A stretch of DNA of 64,000 nt from a bacterium (GCA_024206195.1 JAAGZO010000387.1:62001-126000); one strand, 5' to 3'. Shown: positions 24,990-35,490, counted from the stretch's first letter. A program made the numbers and translations. Notes: generated by a model not told the origin, from the sequence alone.

Positions 24990-25757
24990 ATGAGTAAGAA
25001 ACGCGGTAATTTGAAACAGGAATTTGCTAATCTCAGAGAGATCAATTTTAAGGAAACAAAGCAGAAGTTAAAGCAGTCAGTAAAGGAAGATATGCTTATT
25101 ATACAGACAGCAGGCTGCATAGATGAACTAAATAGGGCATCAAATCTTCTTGTTAAAAGGCTTAGAGAGTGGTATGAGCTCTATAATCCTGAATATTCAA
25201 GAGCGGTTCCTGATCATGAAAAATTCGTTAAATCGATTACAAGCAATGATAAGAAGGCTCTCCTGAAAGAGATTAAGCTAACTGGTCAGGACATGGGTGC
25301 TGAATTATCTGAAAAGGACCTAAAGCCAATTCTAGACCTGGCAAAAGAAACAGATAAAATGTATTCTCTGATTGAAGTTCAGAAAAAATATCTTGAAACT
25401 CTTATGACTAAATCTGCTCCTAATCTTAATACTGTTGCAGGCGCATTAATTGGTGCAAAACTTGTTGCACTCGCGGGCTCATTCAAGAGACTTGCAGAGT
25501 TCCCTGCATCAACAATACAGCTCCTTGGTGCAGAAAAAGCATTGTTCAGGCATATAAGAAACAAGAGCATGAGACCTCCTAAATTTGGCGTGATACACGA
25601 ACATCCGCTTATTGGACAAGCAGAAAGGAAAAACAAGGGAAAAGCTGCAAGAGCATTAGCTGATAAGCTAAGCATTGCTGTAAAGATTGACTATTTCAAA
25701 GGTGAATTTATCGGAGATAAGCTCAAGAATGAGCTGGAAAAAAGGTTTAAAAAATGA
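24990..25757 (+). CDS. nop5: Nop5/Nop56-58-like C/D RNP core protein, N-terminal domain missing
   Basis: The protein has 255 residues, against about 370-420 in typical archaeal Nop5. The coiled-coil entry (ASNLLVKRLREWYELYNPE) and the Nop domain (APNLNTVAGALIGAKL, PASTIQLLGAEKALFRH, GVIHEHPLI) are intact, so RNA/L7Ae-complex binding should remain. Only about 45 residues precede LREWY, so most of the N-terminal domain that holds fibrillarin is absent. TTTATTAA at about 24958-24966 places transcription near the ATG at 24990 and excludes a longer protein. The fibrillarin gene follows with a 4-nt overlap. It guides 2'-O-methylation of RNA. Confidence 0.88.
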   Translation: MSKKRGNLKQEFANLREINFKETKQKLKQSVKEDMLIIQTAGCIDELNRASNLLVKRLREWYELYNPEYSRAVPDHEKFVKSITSNDKKALLKEIKLTGQDMGAELSEKDLKPILDLAKETDKMYSLIEVQKKYLETLMTKSAPNLNTVAGALIGAKLVALAGSFKRLAEFPASTIQLLGAEKALFRHIRNKSMRPPKFGVIHEHPLIGQAERKNKGKAARALADKLSIAVKIDYFKGEFIGDKLKNELEKRFKK

Positions 25758-26419
25758 AGCAAAAATTTGATGGTGTTTTTGAAGAGAAACTTGGAAAAAG
25801 AACTGCGCTGCTTACAAAGAACAGCACACCTGGCTTAAAGTTCTTTGAAGAGATCCTTGTGAATAAAGAATCCACAGAATACAGGGTATGGGATGTGAAA
25901 AAGAGCAAGCTTGCTGCAGCCATTGTAAAAGGTCTTTCTGTAATGCCAATCAGGCAAGACTCCACTGTACTGTATCTTGGAGCTGCCCACGGTTACACTG
26001 TTTCATATATATCTGACATTGCAAACAAAGGATTTATTTTTGCACTTGACTTTGCTCCTCGTGTTGTTAGAGATCTTATTTTTGTTGCAGAAAAAAGAGA
26101 AAATATCGCTCCAATTATGGCAGATGCAAAAATGCCTGAATCATACTCAAAAAACGTAATGCAGGCAGACATAATATATCAGGACATTGCCCAAAGGGAT
26201 CAAACAGGAATCTTCCTGAAAAATGCGGATTTATTTCTAAAAAAAGGCGGCTTCGGCATACTTGCAGTAAAGTCTCGAAGCATTGATGTCTCGCAAAGAC
26301 CAAGAGATGTTTACCAGACTGTCAGAAAAGAGCTCGAGAAAACCATGAAAGTGGTTGACTACCGCATCTTAGACCCATTCCAGAAGGATCACGCGCTTTT
26401 TGTCTGCAAAAAATCATAA
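25754..26419 (+). CDS. flpA: Fibrillarin-like rRNA/tRNA 2'-O-methyltransferase
   Basis: This 221-residue fibrillarin has the SAM site VLYLGAAHGYTVSYISD and the conserved FALDFAPRVVRDL, followed by DIIYQDIAQ and LAVKSRSIDV. It is the catalytic subunit of C/D RNPs and works with Nop5 and L7Ae. It overlaps nop5 by 4 nt. Length and motifs are normal, so only its partner is unusual. Confidence 0.95.
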   Translation: MKQKFDGVFEEKLGKRTALLTKNSTPGLKFFEEILVNKESTEYRVWDVKKSKLAAAIVKGLSVMPIRQDSTVLYLGAAHGYTVSYISDIANKGFIFALDFAPRVVRDLIFVAEKRENIAPIMADAKMPESYSKNVMQADIIYQDIAQRDQTGIFLKNADLFLKKGGFGILAVKSRSIDVSQRPRDVYQTVRKELEKTMKVVDYRILDPFQKDHALFVCKKS

Positions 26420-26461
26420 TTTTCGAAACTTTTTAATAAACACTCATATCCTTATATTCCA

Positions 26462-27850
26462 ATGAAGCTTTATAACACATTGACAAGGAAACAGGAAGAG
26501 TTCAAGCCAATCAAGAAAGGGCATGCTAGTATGTACACCTGCGGCCCAACTGTATACAATTACCCTCACATTGGAAACTACAGAGCGTATATTGTGGCTG
26601 ACCTTGTGAAAAGATACCTGAAGTACAATGGATTCAAGGTAAAGCATATTATGAATCTGACAGATGTTGATGACAAAACAATTAAGGGATCCAAAGCAGA
26701 GGGTGTTTCACTCTCTGAATTCACAAAGAAATTCATTGACGGCTTCTTTGATGACCTAAAAGAGCTTAACATTGATCCTGCAGATACCTATCCAAGGGCG
26801 ACAGAGCACATCAAAGACATGGTTGCTTTGGTTGAAAACCTCATGAAAAAGGGCCTTGCATACAAGGGAGATGATAATTCTATTTACTTTGATATATCAA
26901 AATACAAAGACTATGGAAAACTAGCTCATCTAAAGCTGGAAAACCTAAAAGCAGGGGCTCGTGTGAAGCACGATGAATATGAAAAAGATAGTGCAAATGA
27001 TTTTGCTCTATGGAAAGCATGGGATAAAGAAGATGGAGATGTTTTCTGGGAGACCAGCATTGGAAAAGGAAGGCCTGGATGGCATATTGAGTGCTCTGCA
27101 ATGTCAATGGACAAGCTTGGAAATACATTTGACATACACACAGGCGGAATAGACCTTATTTTCCCGCATCATGAGAATGAAATTGCACAGTCAGAGGCTG
27201 CAACAGGAAAACCCTTTGTTAACTACTGGCTGCATAATGAGTGGCTCCTTGTTGAAGGAAAAAAGATGTCCAAGAGCCTTGGCAATTTTTACACTCTTAA
27301 AGACGTTTTTTCAAAGGGCTACAGCCCAAAAGCAATTCGTTATCTGCTCCTTTCAACGCACTACAGGCAACAACTCAATTTCACATTCAAAGGCCTAGAA
27401 GCTGCTGCAAGCAGCATACAAAGGCTGAATGACTTTATTGCAGCTGTTATGCATGCAAAAGGAAAAGAGATAGATATTAGTAAAACCATAGAGAAAACGC
27501 AGGCAGACTTTGAAAAAGCAATGGATGATGACTTAAACATTAGTATCGCACTATCTCATGTATTTGACTTTGTAAGGGACATAAACAGGCTCATTGCAAA
27601 AGATGAACTTGGTAAAAAAGAAGCGAAAAAAGTCATTGAGTTCATGAAAAAACTGGATGAGATCCTTGGAATAATGGATTTCAGTGAAGATTCGCTTGAC
27701 AAAGATATTGATGACCTTGTAAAACAAAGAGAAGAAGCAAGAAAAAACAAAAACTGGGCAGAGGCAGACAAGATAAGGGACCTTCTAAAAGAAAAGAATA
27801 TTATACTTGAAGATTCAAAGGATGGTGTACGATGGAAAAGAGGTGTATAA
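26462..27850 (+). CDS. cysS: Cysteinyl-tRNA synthetase
   Basis: This 462-residue class I enzyme charges tRNA-Cys. It has TCGPTVYNYPHIGN with the HIGH-type signature (HIGN), the zinc Cys/His set including IECSAMSMDKLG and GGIDLIFPHHENE, and KMSKSLGN. The C-terminal helical domain is complete. TATA-like TTTTTAATAA sits about 30 bp before the ATG. A small TrkA-C-like gene follows at 1 nt. Confidence 0.96.
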   Translation: MKLYNTLTRKQEEFKPIKKGHASMYTCGPTVYNYPHIGNYRAYIVADLVKRYLKYNGFKVKHIMNLTDVDDKTIKGSKAEGVSLSEFTKKFIDGFFDDLKELNIDPADTYPRATEHIKDMVALVENLMKKGLAYKGDDNSIYFDISKYKDYGKLAHLKLENLKAGARVKHDEYEKDSANDFALWKAWDKEDGDVFWETSIGKGRPGWHIECSAMSMDKLGNTFDIHTGGIDLIFPHHENEIAQSEAATGKPFVNYWLHNEWLLVEGKKMSKSLGNFYTLKDVFSKGYSPKAIRYLLLSTHYRQQLNFTFKGLEAAASSIQRLNDFIAAVMHAKGKEIDISKTIEKTQADFEKAMDDDLNISIALSHVFDFVRDINRLIAKDELGKKEAKKVIEFMKKLDEILGIMDFSEDSLDKDIDDLVKQREEARKNKNWAEADKIRDLLKEKNIILEDSKDGVRWKRGV

Positions 27851-27851
27851 A

Positions 27852-28121
27852 ATGGTAGCCCCTAATTTTTTCAGATATGTTGCAAAAAAAGAAGGAATTA
27901 AAATCAGTGAGATTAAGCTTGGTGTAAAGAGTTCCCTTTCAGGACTTAAAAAAATAGACATTCTACGCCAAACAGGTGCAGTGGTGATGGGTATTAAAGA
28001 AAAGACCCGCCGCTTCAAGGTTGTGGTACCTTTCAAGAGAAAGATAAAGAAAGGCGAGACACTGCTTGTCATGGGCACAGAAGAACAGCTCAAAGACGTA
28101 GAAAAAAGAGCTAAAAAGTAG
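27852..28121 (+). CDS. TrkA-C (RCK C-terminal)-like domain protein
   Basis: This is 89 residues. The start MVAPNFF follows the cysS stop by 1 nt with GAGGTG upstream; a longer reading from 27807 would lie inside cysS. The second half (GAVVMGIKEKTRRF, IKKGETLLVMGTEEQL) matches the TrkA-C fold, which binds small ligands in K+ channels and transporters. There is no channel or NAD domain here, so it may act as a separate regulatory subunit. Confidence 0.7.
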   Translation: MVAPNFFRYVAKKEGIKISEIKLGVKSSLSGLKKIDILRQTGAVVMGIKEKTRRFKVVVPFKRKIKKGETLLVMGTEEQLKDVEKRAKK

Positions 28122-28164
28122 AAAACCGCAACAAATTTATAGGCTGTAGAATCCACTTTATTCT

Positions 28165-29382
28165 ATGAAAGCTAATGCGCCTTGGACAAAGAAGCATCAG
28201 CCGGCAAAAACAGGTGATGTGATCAAACAGGGTTCTTCTCTAACACAGTTAGTAGACTTTGTAGGAAACTACAAGAAGCAGAAGAAAAAAGCAGTTATTG
28301 TCTATGGTGCAAGTGGATGCGGCAAAACAAGCAGTATTCACGCTCTGGCCAATGAGCTTGGTTATGAGGTATTGGAGATAAATGCCTCTGATTTCAGAGA
28401 TGCAAAATCACTTACTTCTATTGTTGGCAGCGCATCAAAGCAAAGAAGTCTTTTCTCAAAAGGAAAGATAATTCTTGTTGATGAACTCGATGGAATAACA
28501 GGCAGGGAAGATCGCGGCGGAGCTGCAGCCCTTGTAAAACTCATCAAAAGTTCCTCTTTTCCTATTATAATGACTGCAAATGATCCTTGGAACAAGAAGT
28601 TTTCTTCGCTGAGAAAAACAGCAAAGCTTGTTGAATACACTGAACTCAGCTATGAGGATGTATATGAAGTTCTGAAAAAGGTATGCAAGCTTGAAAAAAT
28701 AGATTACGAGGAAAACATTCTCAAATCTCTTGCGCGCCGCGCAGGCGGTGACCTAAGAAGCGCAATAACTGATTTGCAGGTATTATGCAGCTACTCCAAA
28801 AAATTGTCAAAAGAGGATGTTAATGAGCTATCTGCAAGGGACAGAGATGAATCTGTTCCAAAAGCACTGATTAAAATCTTCAAGAACTCTGATCCATCAA
28901 TTGCATTAAGTGCTTTTGATAATGTAAACGAAGACCTCAACAAGTGCATGCTGTGGGTTGACGAAAATCTTCCTAAGGAATACACTGATCCAAAGGATCT
29001 TGCAGCCGCATATGATTCACTCTCAAAAGCAGATGTGTTCAACGGCCGCATAAGAAGATGGCAGCACTGGCGCTTCCTTGTTTATGTCAATGCTTTAGCA
29101 ACAGCAGGTGTTGCTGCTGCAAAAAAAGAGAAAAACAAGGGCTTTGTTCAGTACAAACAGACCTCAAGGCTTTTGAAAATCTACATTGCAAACATGAAAT
29201 ATCAGCGCAGAAAGTTCATTGCGCAGAAAATCGCAGAAAAAACACACACATCTGTAAAAGAGTCTGTAAAGAATCTCCCATACATCCAGTTCATGTTCCG
29301 CAAGGACAAGAAGCTGGCAGCAGAAATAACAGAGGAATTCGAACTCGACAATGATGATGTTGCGTGGCTTTCAAAAGCATAA
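28165..29382 (+). CDS. rfcL: Replication factor C large subunit
   Basis: This 405-residue clamp-loader subunit opens the PCNA ring at primer junctions. It has Walker A YGASGCGKTSS, Walker B IILVDELDG and a sensor-1 region IMTANDPWN. It is somewhat shorter than typical RfcL (about 450-500), mostly at the C-terminus. TTTATAGG about 30 bp before the ATG suggests its own promoter. The small subunit gene is not in the window. Confidence 0.93.
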   Translation: MKANAPWTKKHQPAKTGDVIKQGSSLTQLVDFVGNYKKQKKKAVIVYGASGCGKTSSIHALANELGYEVLEINASDFRDAKSLTSIVGSASKQRSLFSKGKIILVDELDGITGREDRGGAAALVKLIKSSSFPIIMTANDPWNKKFSSLRKTAKLVEYTELSYEDVYEVLKKVCKLEKIDYEENILKSLARRAGGDLRSAITDLQVLCSYSKKLSKEDVNELSARDRDESVPKALIKIFKNSDPSIALSAFDNVNEDLNKCMLWVDENLPKEYTDPKDLAAAYDSLSKADVFNGRIRRWQHWRFLVYVNALATAGVAAAKKEKNKGFVQYKQTSRLLKIYIANMKYQRRKFIAQKIAEKTHTSVKESVKNLPYIQFMFRKDKKLAAEITEEFELDNDDVAWLSKA

Positions 29383-29415
29383 CATTTTAATAGTTACAAA
29401 AAGTCATTATTTACA

Positions 29416-30945
29416 ATGAAACTTACAATCGACGAAATGGCAACCTTCTGCAAAAAGAAGGGATTTATCTACCAGAACTCTGAGATATATGGAGGACTGT
29501 CAGGATTCTTTGACTATGGTCCGTGTGGTTCTGAGCTGAAGAACAACATCAAGCAGCAGTGGTGGAAAACACATGTTCATGGAAGGCCTGATGTAACAGG
29601 AATAGATGGCAGCATAGTGAACAGCTCAAAAGTGTGGGAAGCAAGTGGTCACGTTGCAAACTTTTCAGATATCATGCTTGAATGTGGAAAATGCAAGAAC
29701 AAAGTAAGGGCAGACCACCTTGTTGAGGACAAACTAAAAATCCCTGCTGACGGCATGACCGCTGAACAATTGCAGGAAAAGATAAAAGAGAACAAGATTG
29801 GCTGTCCAAAGTGCGGTTCTGCGCTAAAAGAGCCAAGCAAATTCAATCTTATGTTTGAAACAAATGTTGGTCCTGTTAAGGATGATAAATCAACAGCATA
29901 TCTAAGGCCTGAAACAGCACAGCTGATGTTTACAAACTTCAAATTAGTGCAGGAAAACTCGCGCTTAAAGCTTCCATTTGGTATTGCTCAGATGGGCAGA
30001 GCATTCAGAAACGAGATTTCTCCTAGAGACTTCTTATTCAGATGCCGCGAATTCGAAATGATGGAGATAGAATACTTTGTGCACCCTGAAAAAATAAATG
30101 ATTGTCCTTATCTTGATGAATTCCTTGATTATGAAATCAATATTCTAAGCGCTGAGATGCAGGAAAAAGAACAGAAGCCAAAAAAGATGAAAATCAAGGA
30201 TGCACTTGACAAGAAAATAATCAAGACAACATGGCATGCTCACTGGCTTGCATTTGAGCACAACTGGTTTGTTTCCTTAGGTGCAAGTCCTGATAATTTC
30301 AGGATAAGACAGCATCTTTCTACAGAAAAGAGCCACTATGCACTTGATACCTGGGATCTAGAGTACAATTTCCCATTCGGATGGAAAGAACTACAGGGTA
30401 TGGCTAACAGAACAGACTTTGATCTGCAGCAGCACATCAAGGTTTCTGGAAAAGACCTAAGTTATTTTGACCAAGACACAAAGAAAAAGGTTATTCCGCA
30501 TGTTGTAGCAGAGCCGTCGCAGGGTGTTGAACGCGCATTCCTAGTATTCATGTTCGATGCATATAATGACGATAAAAAACGAGGAAACATTGTTTTAAAT
30601 CTGCATCCAAAGCTTGCTCCTTTCAAAGCTGCTATTTTCCCGCTTGTTTCTAACAAAGAAGAGCTTTTGAACCTTGCAAAGGATGTTTACAATGACCTAA
30701 AGCAGGAATTCAACTGCCTCCTTGACACTACAGGCAGTGTAGGACGAAGATACGCAAGAGCTGATGAACTTGGAACTCCATTGTGCATAACAATTGACTT
30801 TGACAGTTCAAAAGACAACACAGTTACTGTACGAAGCAGAGACACCACAGCACAGATAAGGGTCCAGATAGAAGACCTCAGCAAAATAGTCCGCAGCGTA
30901 GTCAACGGCGAACAACTCGAAAAACTAGGCAAGGTCATTAAGTAA
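29416..30945 (+). CDS. glyS: Glycyl-tRNA synthetase (archaeal/eukaryotic type)
   Basis: This 509-residue class II synthetase of the alpha2 type charges tRNA-Gly. It starts with the family segment IYGGLSGFFDYGPCG, has a zinc ribbon (CGKCKNKV and GCPKCGSALKEP), YLRPETAQ, motif 2 FRNEISPRDFLFRCREFE and a C-terminal anticodon-binding domain with PLVSNKEEL. The convergent surface-protein gene ends only 15 nt downstream. Confidence 0.96.
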   Translation: MKLTIDEMATFCKKKGFIYQNSEIYGGLSGFFDYGPCGSELKNNIKQQWWKTHVHGRPDVTGIDGSIVNSSKVWEASGHVANFSDIMLECGKCKNKVRADHLVEDKLKIPADGMTAEQLQEKIKENKIGCPKCGSALKEPSKFNLMFETNVGPVKDDKSTAYLRPETAQLMFTNFKLVQENSRLKLPFGIAQMGRAFRNEISPRDFLFRCREFEMMEIEYFVHPEKINDCPYLDEFLDYEINILSAEMQEKEQKPKKMKIKDALDKKIIKTTWHAHWLAFEHNWFVSLGASPDNFRIRQHLSTEKSHYALDTWDLEYNFPFGWKELQGMANRTDFDLQQHIKVSGKDLSYFDQDTKKKVIPHVVAEPSQGVERAFLVFMFDAYNDDKKRGNIVLNLHPKLAPFKAAIFPLVSNKEELLNLAKDVYNDLKQEFNCLLDTTGSVGRRYARADELGTPLCITIDFDSSKDNTVTVRSRDTTAQIRVQIEDLSKIVRSVVNGEQLEKLGKVIK

Positions 30946-30960
30946 TTCTATAACACTTGT

Positions 30961-33900
30961 TTATTCATATCCTACTAAGTTCAGTATGTCATACAAAGAC
31001 AATGTTCTGTATCCTGAGTAATCTTCTTTTATTTGATACTTATAGTTGTCTCCGCAGGCATTCTTAGCATCCTTTTCTTCATTATCGCATGCTTTCTTGC
31101 AGTTTTTATCCTTATCACATGCATCCTTGCATGCTTCTTTCACTGCTTTTGCTTCATCCTTACATGCTTTTTCTTTATCCTTGTTCTCATAAACCAAGTG
31201 CAATTTAGTATTATCATCTTTGTACTTCATGTTTGCATGTATCTTGCTTCCATCACTCAACTCGTGCGTGTGGTACTTCTCAGTTACCTTTAGATCTCCG
31301 TTTGACTCTTTATACACCAATTTTGCACTGTCTTTTTTGACATAGATTAATGTTTCACCAGCAGATGTTGTTAAACTATCCGCTTCAATCTTACAGTGTA
31401 TTTCGTCCTTGTTTTTTCCCTGTTTGTCAATTATGTTCATTGCATAGGCTGTTTCAACACCATCATTAATGTGTGAGTTCATCTCATACCACAACTTATC
31501 TCTCTTAGTGTATATATCACCCATGGTTGTTAATGAATCGGTTGGATACAAACTAGTGCTTGCCCTGCCAGTATATGTGTCTATGCACCAATTCTGAGAT
31601 TCCTGGTCTACTCCCTCATAATCCTCACACCCATCCTTATCAGTATCTATGTTTGGAATCTGTGCAGGGCACAAGTCAAATAAATCAGGCGCGCCTCCAG
31701 CTCCACTAAGCACAGATACATCATTATCATCATCTTCATACACAAGTTTTGATGTGACAACATAGTTTCCTGCATTGTCATACGCCTCAAGCAATATCTT
31801 GTAGATGGCTTCATCAGTGTCAAAGTTAAAGAATGCATCTCCATCAGTCTCCTGCATCACAACAAAATCATTGCTGTCAACCAATTTGATAGTATAAGTG
31901 TCCAATCCTGCTATTGAAGCATCGATGTTTGCACTAATCTTTGCACAACCATGCACAACATCGTATGACACTACACCATCATCAATCCAGAACTGCAAGA
32001 AGAAATTACATTCAGTGTCCGATGCATCAGATACTTCAATACTGGCTACAGGCTCTGTATTATCAATCTTCACTTCAGAAGACCTTATTTCCTCTACATT
32101 GCCTCCTTCATTGAATTCTGAGTTATCTGTACTGAAATATCTTATGTAGTGTATTCCTTCACCAGAAACCAACACAGAACCTGTGTAAGCAGCATCTGGA
32201 GTGCATGTATCTGCTGAATCAACACAATAGTATGTTTCTCCTACACCACAAACATCATCAGTTGCAGTCAAAGTGACAGATACATCATCATTCTCCCATC
32301 CTACAGGCGCATCGCTGGTAGTTACAGGTGCTATCTGGTCATGATCATCAACCACACCATCACAATTATCATCTATGCCATTGCATTCTTCTGCTGCAGG
32401 TGCTCCTTCAGTGCAACTATCAACCTCAACACCTTCAACACAATCTAAAGTTCCATCAGAAGCACAAGCACCAATACCACAAGTAGTTGGAGTACTTACA
32501 TAATCCTCATCAATATCCTCATCACAATCATTGTCAATACCATCACAAACATCACTAGCACCAGGATAAACCTCTGCATCAGAATCATCACAATCCAAAA
32601 CAGATGAATATCCATCTCCATCAGAATCAATAAAAGCTCCAACTATATAATCACTGAAATGCGTCACTGTTAACTCACATTCATTTGCTATAGTATCGCA
32701 ACTAGCACCCTGGGCTTCCCAGGTCTCTGTTGCACTATTGAAGAAATAAATGTCAATATTGCCCTCATCTATTCCTGAATCATCATATCTTAAAGTGATT
32801 GTTACATAAGGATCTGCAAAATTCACTCCTTCTGGACCAAAACTGTAAATCAGGCTTACAGCCTCTACACCTGTCTGAAGCTGGAATGTAGCAATATCTG
32901 TCTCACTGGTCTCAGTAACTCCAGTGACAGAAATTGAGGTATCCTCAGACAAAGCATTTGCTTGGACATCAATCTCAACATTACTTGAATCAGAGATTAT
33001 CGTACCTCCTGATTCATCGACATTACTAGCAGCAGCCTCTGTAACATCACATGCATCCCCAGCATCAAAAGGACAAACATCACAAACATCACCTGCCCCA
33101 TCCTCATCAATATCTGAATTATCAGGATTAAAATCCTCCTGACAAGTATCAAAACAATTTGCAATATTATCCCCATCATTGTCTAATCCTTCATCAGCTA
33201 CACTATCACAATTATTATCAGCACCATCACAAATCTCAGTAGCCCCAGGATTGATTGTATCATTTATGTCATCACAATCATCCCCATCATAAGTGCATCC
33301 ACTTGCAATACCACAATCAGGACATACTCCATAGCCATCACCGTCACTATCTGAGCAAACCAAACTCCAGCCATTCATAGCTCCATAAGCATAGCTGTCA
33401 ACTACATTCACTCCATTACTATCAGTGCCTGCTATAAAATAAGGTTCGCTTGTTCTTCCCCACCAGTTTCCTTGTCCATTATGCGAAACCTCAATAACAT
33501 GGTTAGGGTCAACCCCGAAGAATACCATTGTTGAAGCGACCTCATTATCTATATTATCATAGATATTATTGTGATATATTTCATTTCCCTGAGGAATATT
33601 TTGTTGTATCAACTCAGGATCACCAATCTGAAGCGAATACAGAGGACCAATAAATAATCCCACACCATTCCCATAAACATCATTATCCCTAACAAGATTA
33701 TTATGTGCACCGTCCCCTAGTCCAATACCCAACGCAACTGGTGGAAGACCTTCTATATCAAAAATTAAATCATTACCAAAAACCTTGTTATTAGTAATCA
33801 CATTATAAGTAGATATATTTCTACGTAGCGGACGATGTTCTCCGACAGCAATCCCAAGTGCACCTCCAGAAACCTTATTACCATCAATAAAATTGTAACT

Positions 33901-35445
33901 GGCATTAGTAAATACCCCCACTCCTGAAAGAGTTCCAATCATAGTGTTATTAATTATTCTATTGTGATGCGGATTCCAGTAGAATTCAATTCCGCCAAAA
34001 TTTGAAATTAGAGTATTGTTTGTTATATTGATATAAGCTCCATTGCTTGCATAAATACCCTGCCAAGCAATAGTGTTCTTAATCAAGTTATTTGAAACAA
34101 GGCAATCTTCTACACCCTGAAGATTAATACCTCTACTACCGGAGTTATTGATTATATTCTCAGAAATAGTTACTTTTTCGCTAATATCTTCAGTTGTCTG
34201 ACCTTGGCGTAAATAAATTCCTGAATGTGAACAATTTTCAATAGTATTATCTATAATTTTAGATTCTACAAAAGACCCGGATACCCCTATTCTGAAATTA
34301 TTTATCAGGCAGTTTTTCATAGTAAACCCTTTTTGATCATACCCATAAATCGCATCCGCTTGGTCTTCACCAGTTATTGAATGCCCCTGGCAGTCAATTG
34401 TTACCCCTGCTGACAATATTGGGAAGCAAATAGGCGTATTAGGATCATATGAAAACACTATATCTTGATCAAGCAAGTAAGTTCTTTTTTCATTAAGGGG
34501 TCTGCATGAATCAATTGTTATTGGAGGTAGTGTAGGAGAAGGATGTGTGCATCCAACCTCTCCTTCATCATTCCAATTTATTGCTAAATCGCAAGAATTA
34601 TTGTATCCATAATTAATTTCATCATTACCAGAAATATCATAGTCACTACTGTAAGACACATCATTATTGCTTATTACATTGTTTTCCGAATTTGAATAAA
34701 TAGTAAGCCCCCAAAAACATTTTTTCACGACATTACCTGAGAGTATATTTGAATTGCCTGAAACTTTAATCCCTTCACCATTCAAAACCACATTGTTTGT
34801 GAAATTATTGTAACTCGAATGAAGAGATATCCTCGCACTGCTGCCATTGATCACGTTTCCAATTACATTACTATAATCTGAGTAAACAAGAGATAAAGCC
34901 CTTTGAGAAAAATGTCCGCTCACGCTATTATTGACAATAAGAGTATGTGGAGAACTCGTTATATCAAATCCATAAAGGTTATCAGAAGACAAATTATTAT
35001 TGATTAGGTTATTATGAGAACCTCCAGATATTTCTATTTTAAAATTAGTAAATACACTATCTAGGACAGTATTATAAGATGATGATCCGAAATAAATTTT
35101 TCGGCTATTTGAAGTAATATTTTTGATAGTATTATCAGAAGAAGAACTAAGAGAAATTGCAACAGTATAATCATAAATCCCGCAATTTTCTATAGAAACC
35201 CCAGATCTGTCATTAAGAGTGATAGCTGTTACAGGCGGAGACCCTGTAAAAAGTATTGAATATCCCTGACAATCCACAGTGATATCATCTGCGCCGATCG
35301 TTAGTGCAGTGGCTGGGCAAGACATGTCTTGCGTTAGAATAACATCATCTGTAACAGTGGATCCGCATGCAGGATCATAAACAACAGCCTCAACACACAT
35401 TGGCACAACTAAAGCAAACAGAAATAAAAGAAAGATTTTTTTCAT
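30961..35445 (-). CDS. Large secreted beta-helix/calcium-repeat surface protein
   Basis: This 1494-residue protein has a signal peptide (about 1-20). Two right-handed parallel beta-helix regions (about 25-290 and 300-690) of NosD type carry NNxIxxN ladders. They are followed by MopE-like and thrombospondin type 3-like motifs (SDSDGDGYG, DDCDDINDTINPGATEICDG, DIDEDGAGDVCDVCP), a ZU5/Ig-like domain, a second MopE pair and Ig-like domains. A Lys/Cys-rich helix near the C-terminus (CKDEAKAVKEACKDACDK) is unusual. No membrane anchor is seen. It probably binds calcium and polysaccharide at the cell surface. Confidence 0.85.
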   Translation of the reverse strand: MKKIFLLFLFALVVPMCVEAVVYDPACGSTVTDDVILTQDMSCPATALTIGADDITVDCQGYSILFTGSPPVTAITLNDRSGVSIENCGIYDYTVAISLSSSSDNTIKNITSNSRKIYFGSSSYNTVLDSVFTNFKIEISGGSHNNLINNNLSSDNLYGFDITSSPHTLIVNNSVSGHFSQRALSLVYSDYSNVIGNVINGSSARISLHSSYNNFTNNVVLNGEGIKVSGNSNILSGNVVKKCFWGLTIYSNSENNVISNNDVSYSSDYDISGNDEINYGYNNSCDLAINWNDEGEVGCTHPSPTLPPITIDSCRPLNEKRTYLLDQDIVFSYDPNTPICFPILSAGVTIDCQGHSITGEDQADAIYGYDQKGFTMKNCLINNFRIGVSGSFVESKIIDNTIENCSHSGIYLRQGQTTEDISEKVTISENIINNSGSRGINLQGVEDCLVSNNLIKNTIAWQGIYASNGAYINITNNTLISNFGGIEFYWNPHHNRIINNTMIGTLSGVGVFTNASYNFIDGNKVSGGALGIAVGEHRPLRRNISTYNVITNNKVFGNDLIFDIEGLPPVALGIGLGDGAHNNLVRDNDVYGNGVGLFIGPLYSLQIGDPELIQQNIPQGNEIYHNNIYDNIDNEVASTMVFFGVDPNHVIEVSHNGQGNWWGRTSEPYFIAGTDSNGVNVVDSYAYGAMNGWSLVCSDSDGDGYGVCPDCGIASGCTYDGDDCDDINDTINPGATEICDGADNNCDSVADEGLDNDGDNIANCFDTCQEDFNPDNSDIDEDGAGDVCDVCPFDAGDACDVTEAAASNVDESGGTIISDSSNVEIDVQANALSEDTSISVTGVTETSETDIATFQLQTGVEAVSLIYSFGPEGVNFADPYVTITLRYDDSGIDEGNIDIYFFNSATETWEAQGASCDTIANECELTVTHFSDYIVGAFIDSDGDGYSSVLDCDDSDAEVYPGASDVCDGIDNDCDEDIDEDYVSTPTTCGIGACASDGTLDCVEGVEVDSCTEGAPAAEECNGIDDNCDGVVDDHDQIAPVTTSDAPVGWENDDVSVTLTATDDVCGVGETYYCVDSADTCTPDAAYTGSVLVSGEGIHYIRYFSTDNSEFNEGGNVEEIRSSEVKIDNTEPVASIEVSDASDTECNFFLQFWIDDGVVSYDVVHGCAKISANIDASIAGLDTYTIKLVDSNDFVVMQETDGDAFFNFDTDEAIYKILLEAYDNAGNYVVTSKLVYEDDDNDVSVLSGAGGAPDLFDLCPAQIPNIDTDKDGCEDYEGVDQESQNWCIDTYTGRASTSLYPTDSLTTMGDIYTKRDKLWYEMNSHINDGVETAYAMNIIDKQGKNKDEIHCKIEADSLTTSAGETLIYVKKDSAKLVYKESNGDLKVTEKYHTHELSDGSKIHANMKYKDDNTKLHLVYENKDKEKACKDEAKAVKEACKDACDKDKNCKKACDNEEKDAKNACGDNYKYQIKEDYSGYRTLSLYDILNLVGYE

Positions 35446-35490
35446 CTTACCCCACCCCCGAGTTTAATATGATCAAAAAATGAAGCCTCA

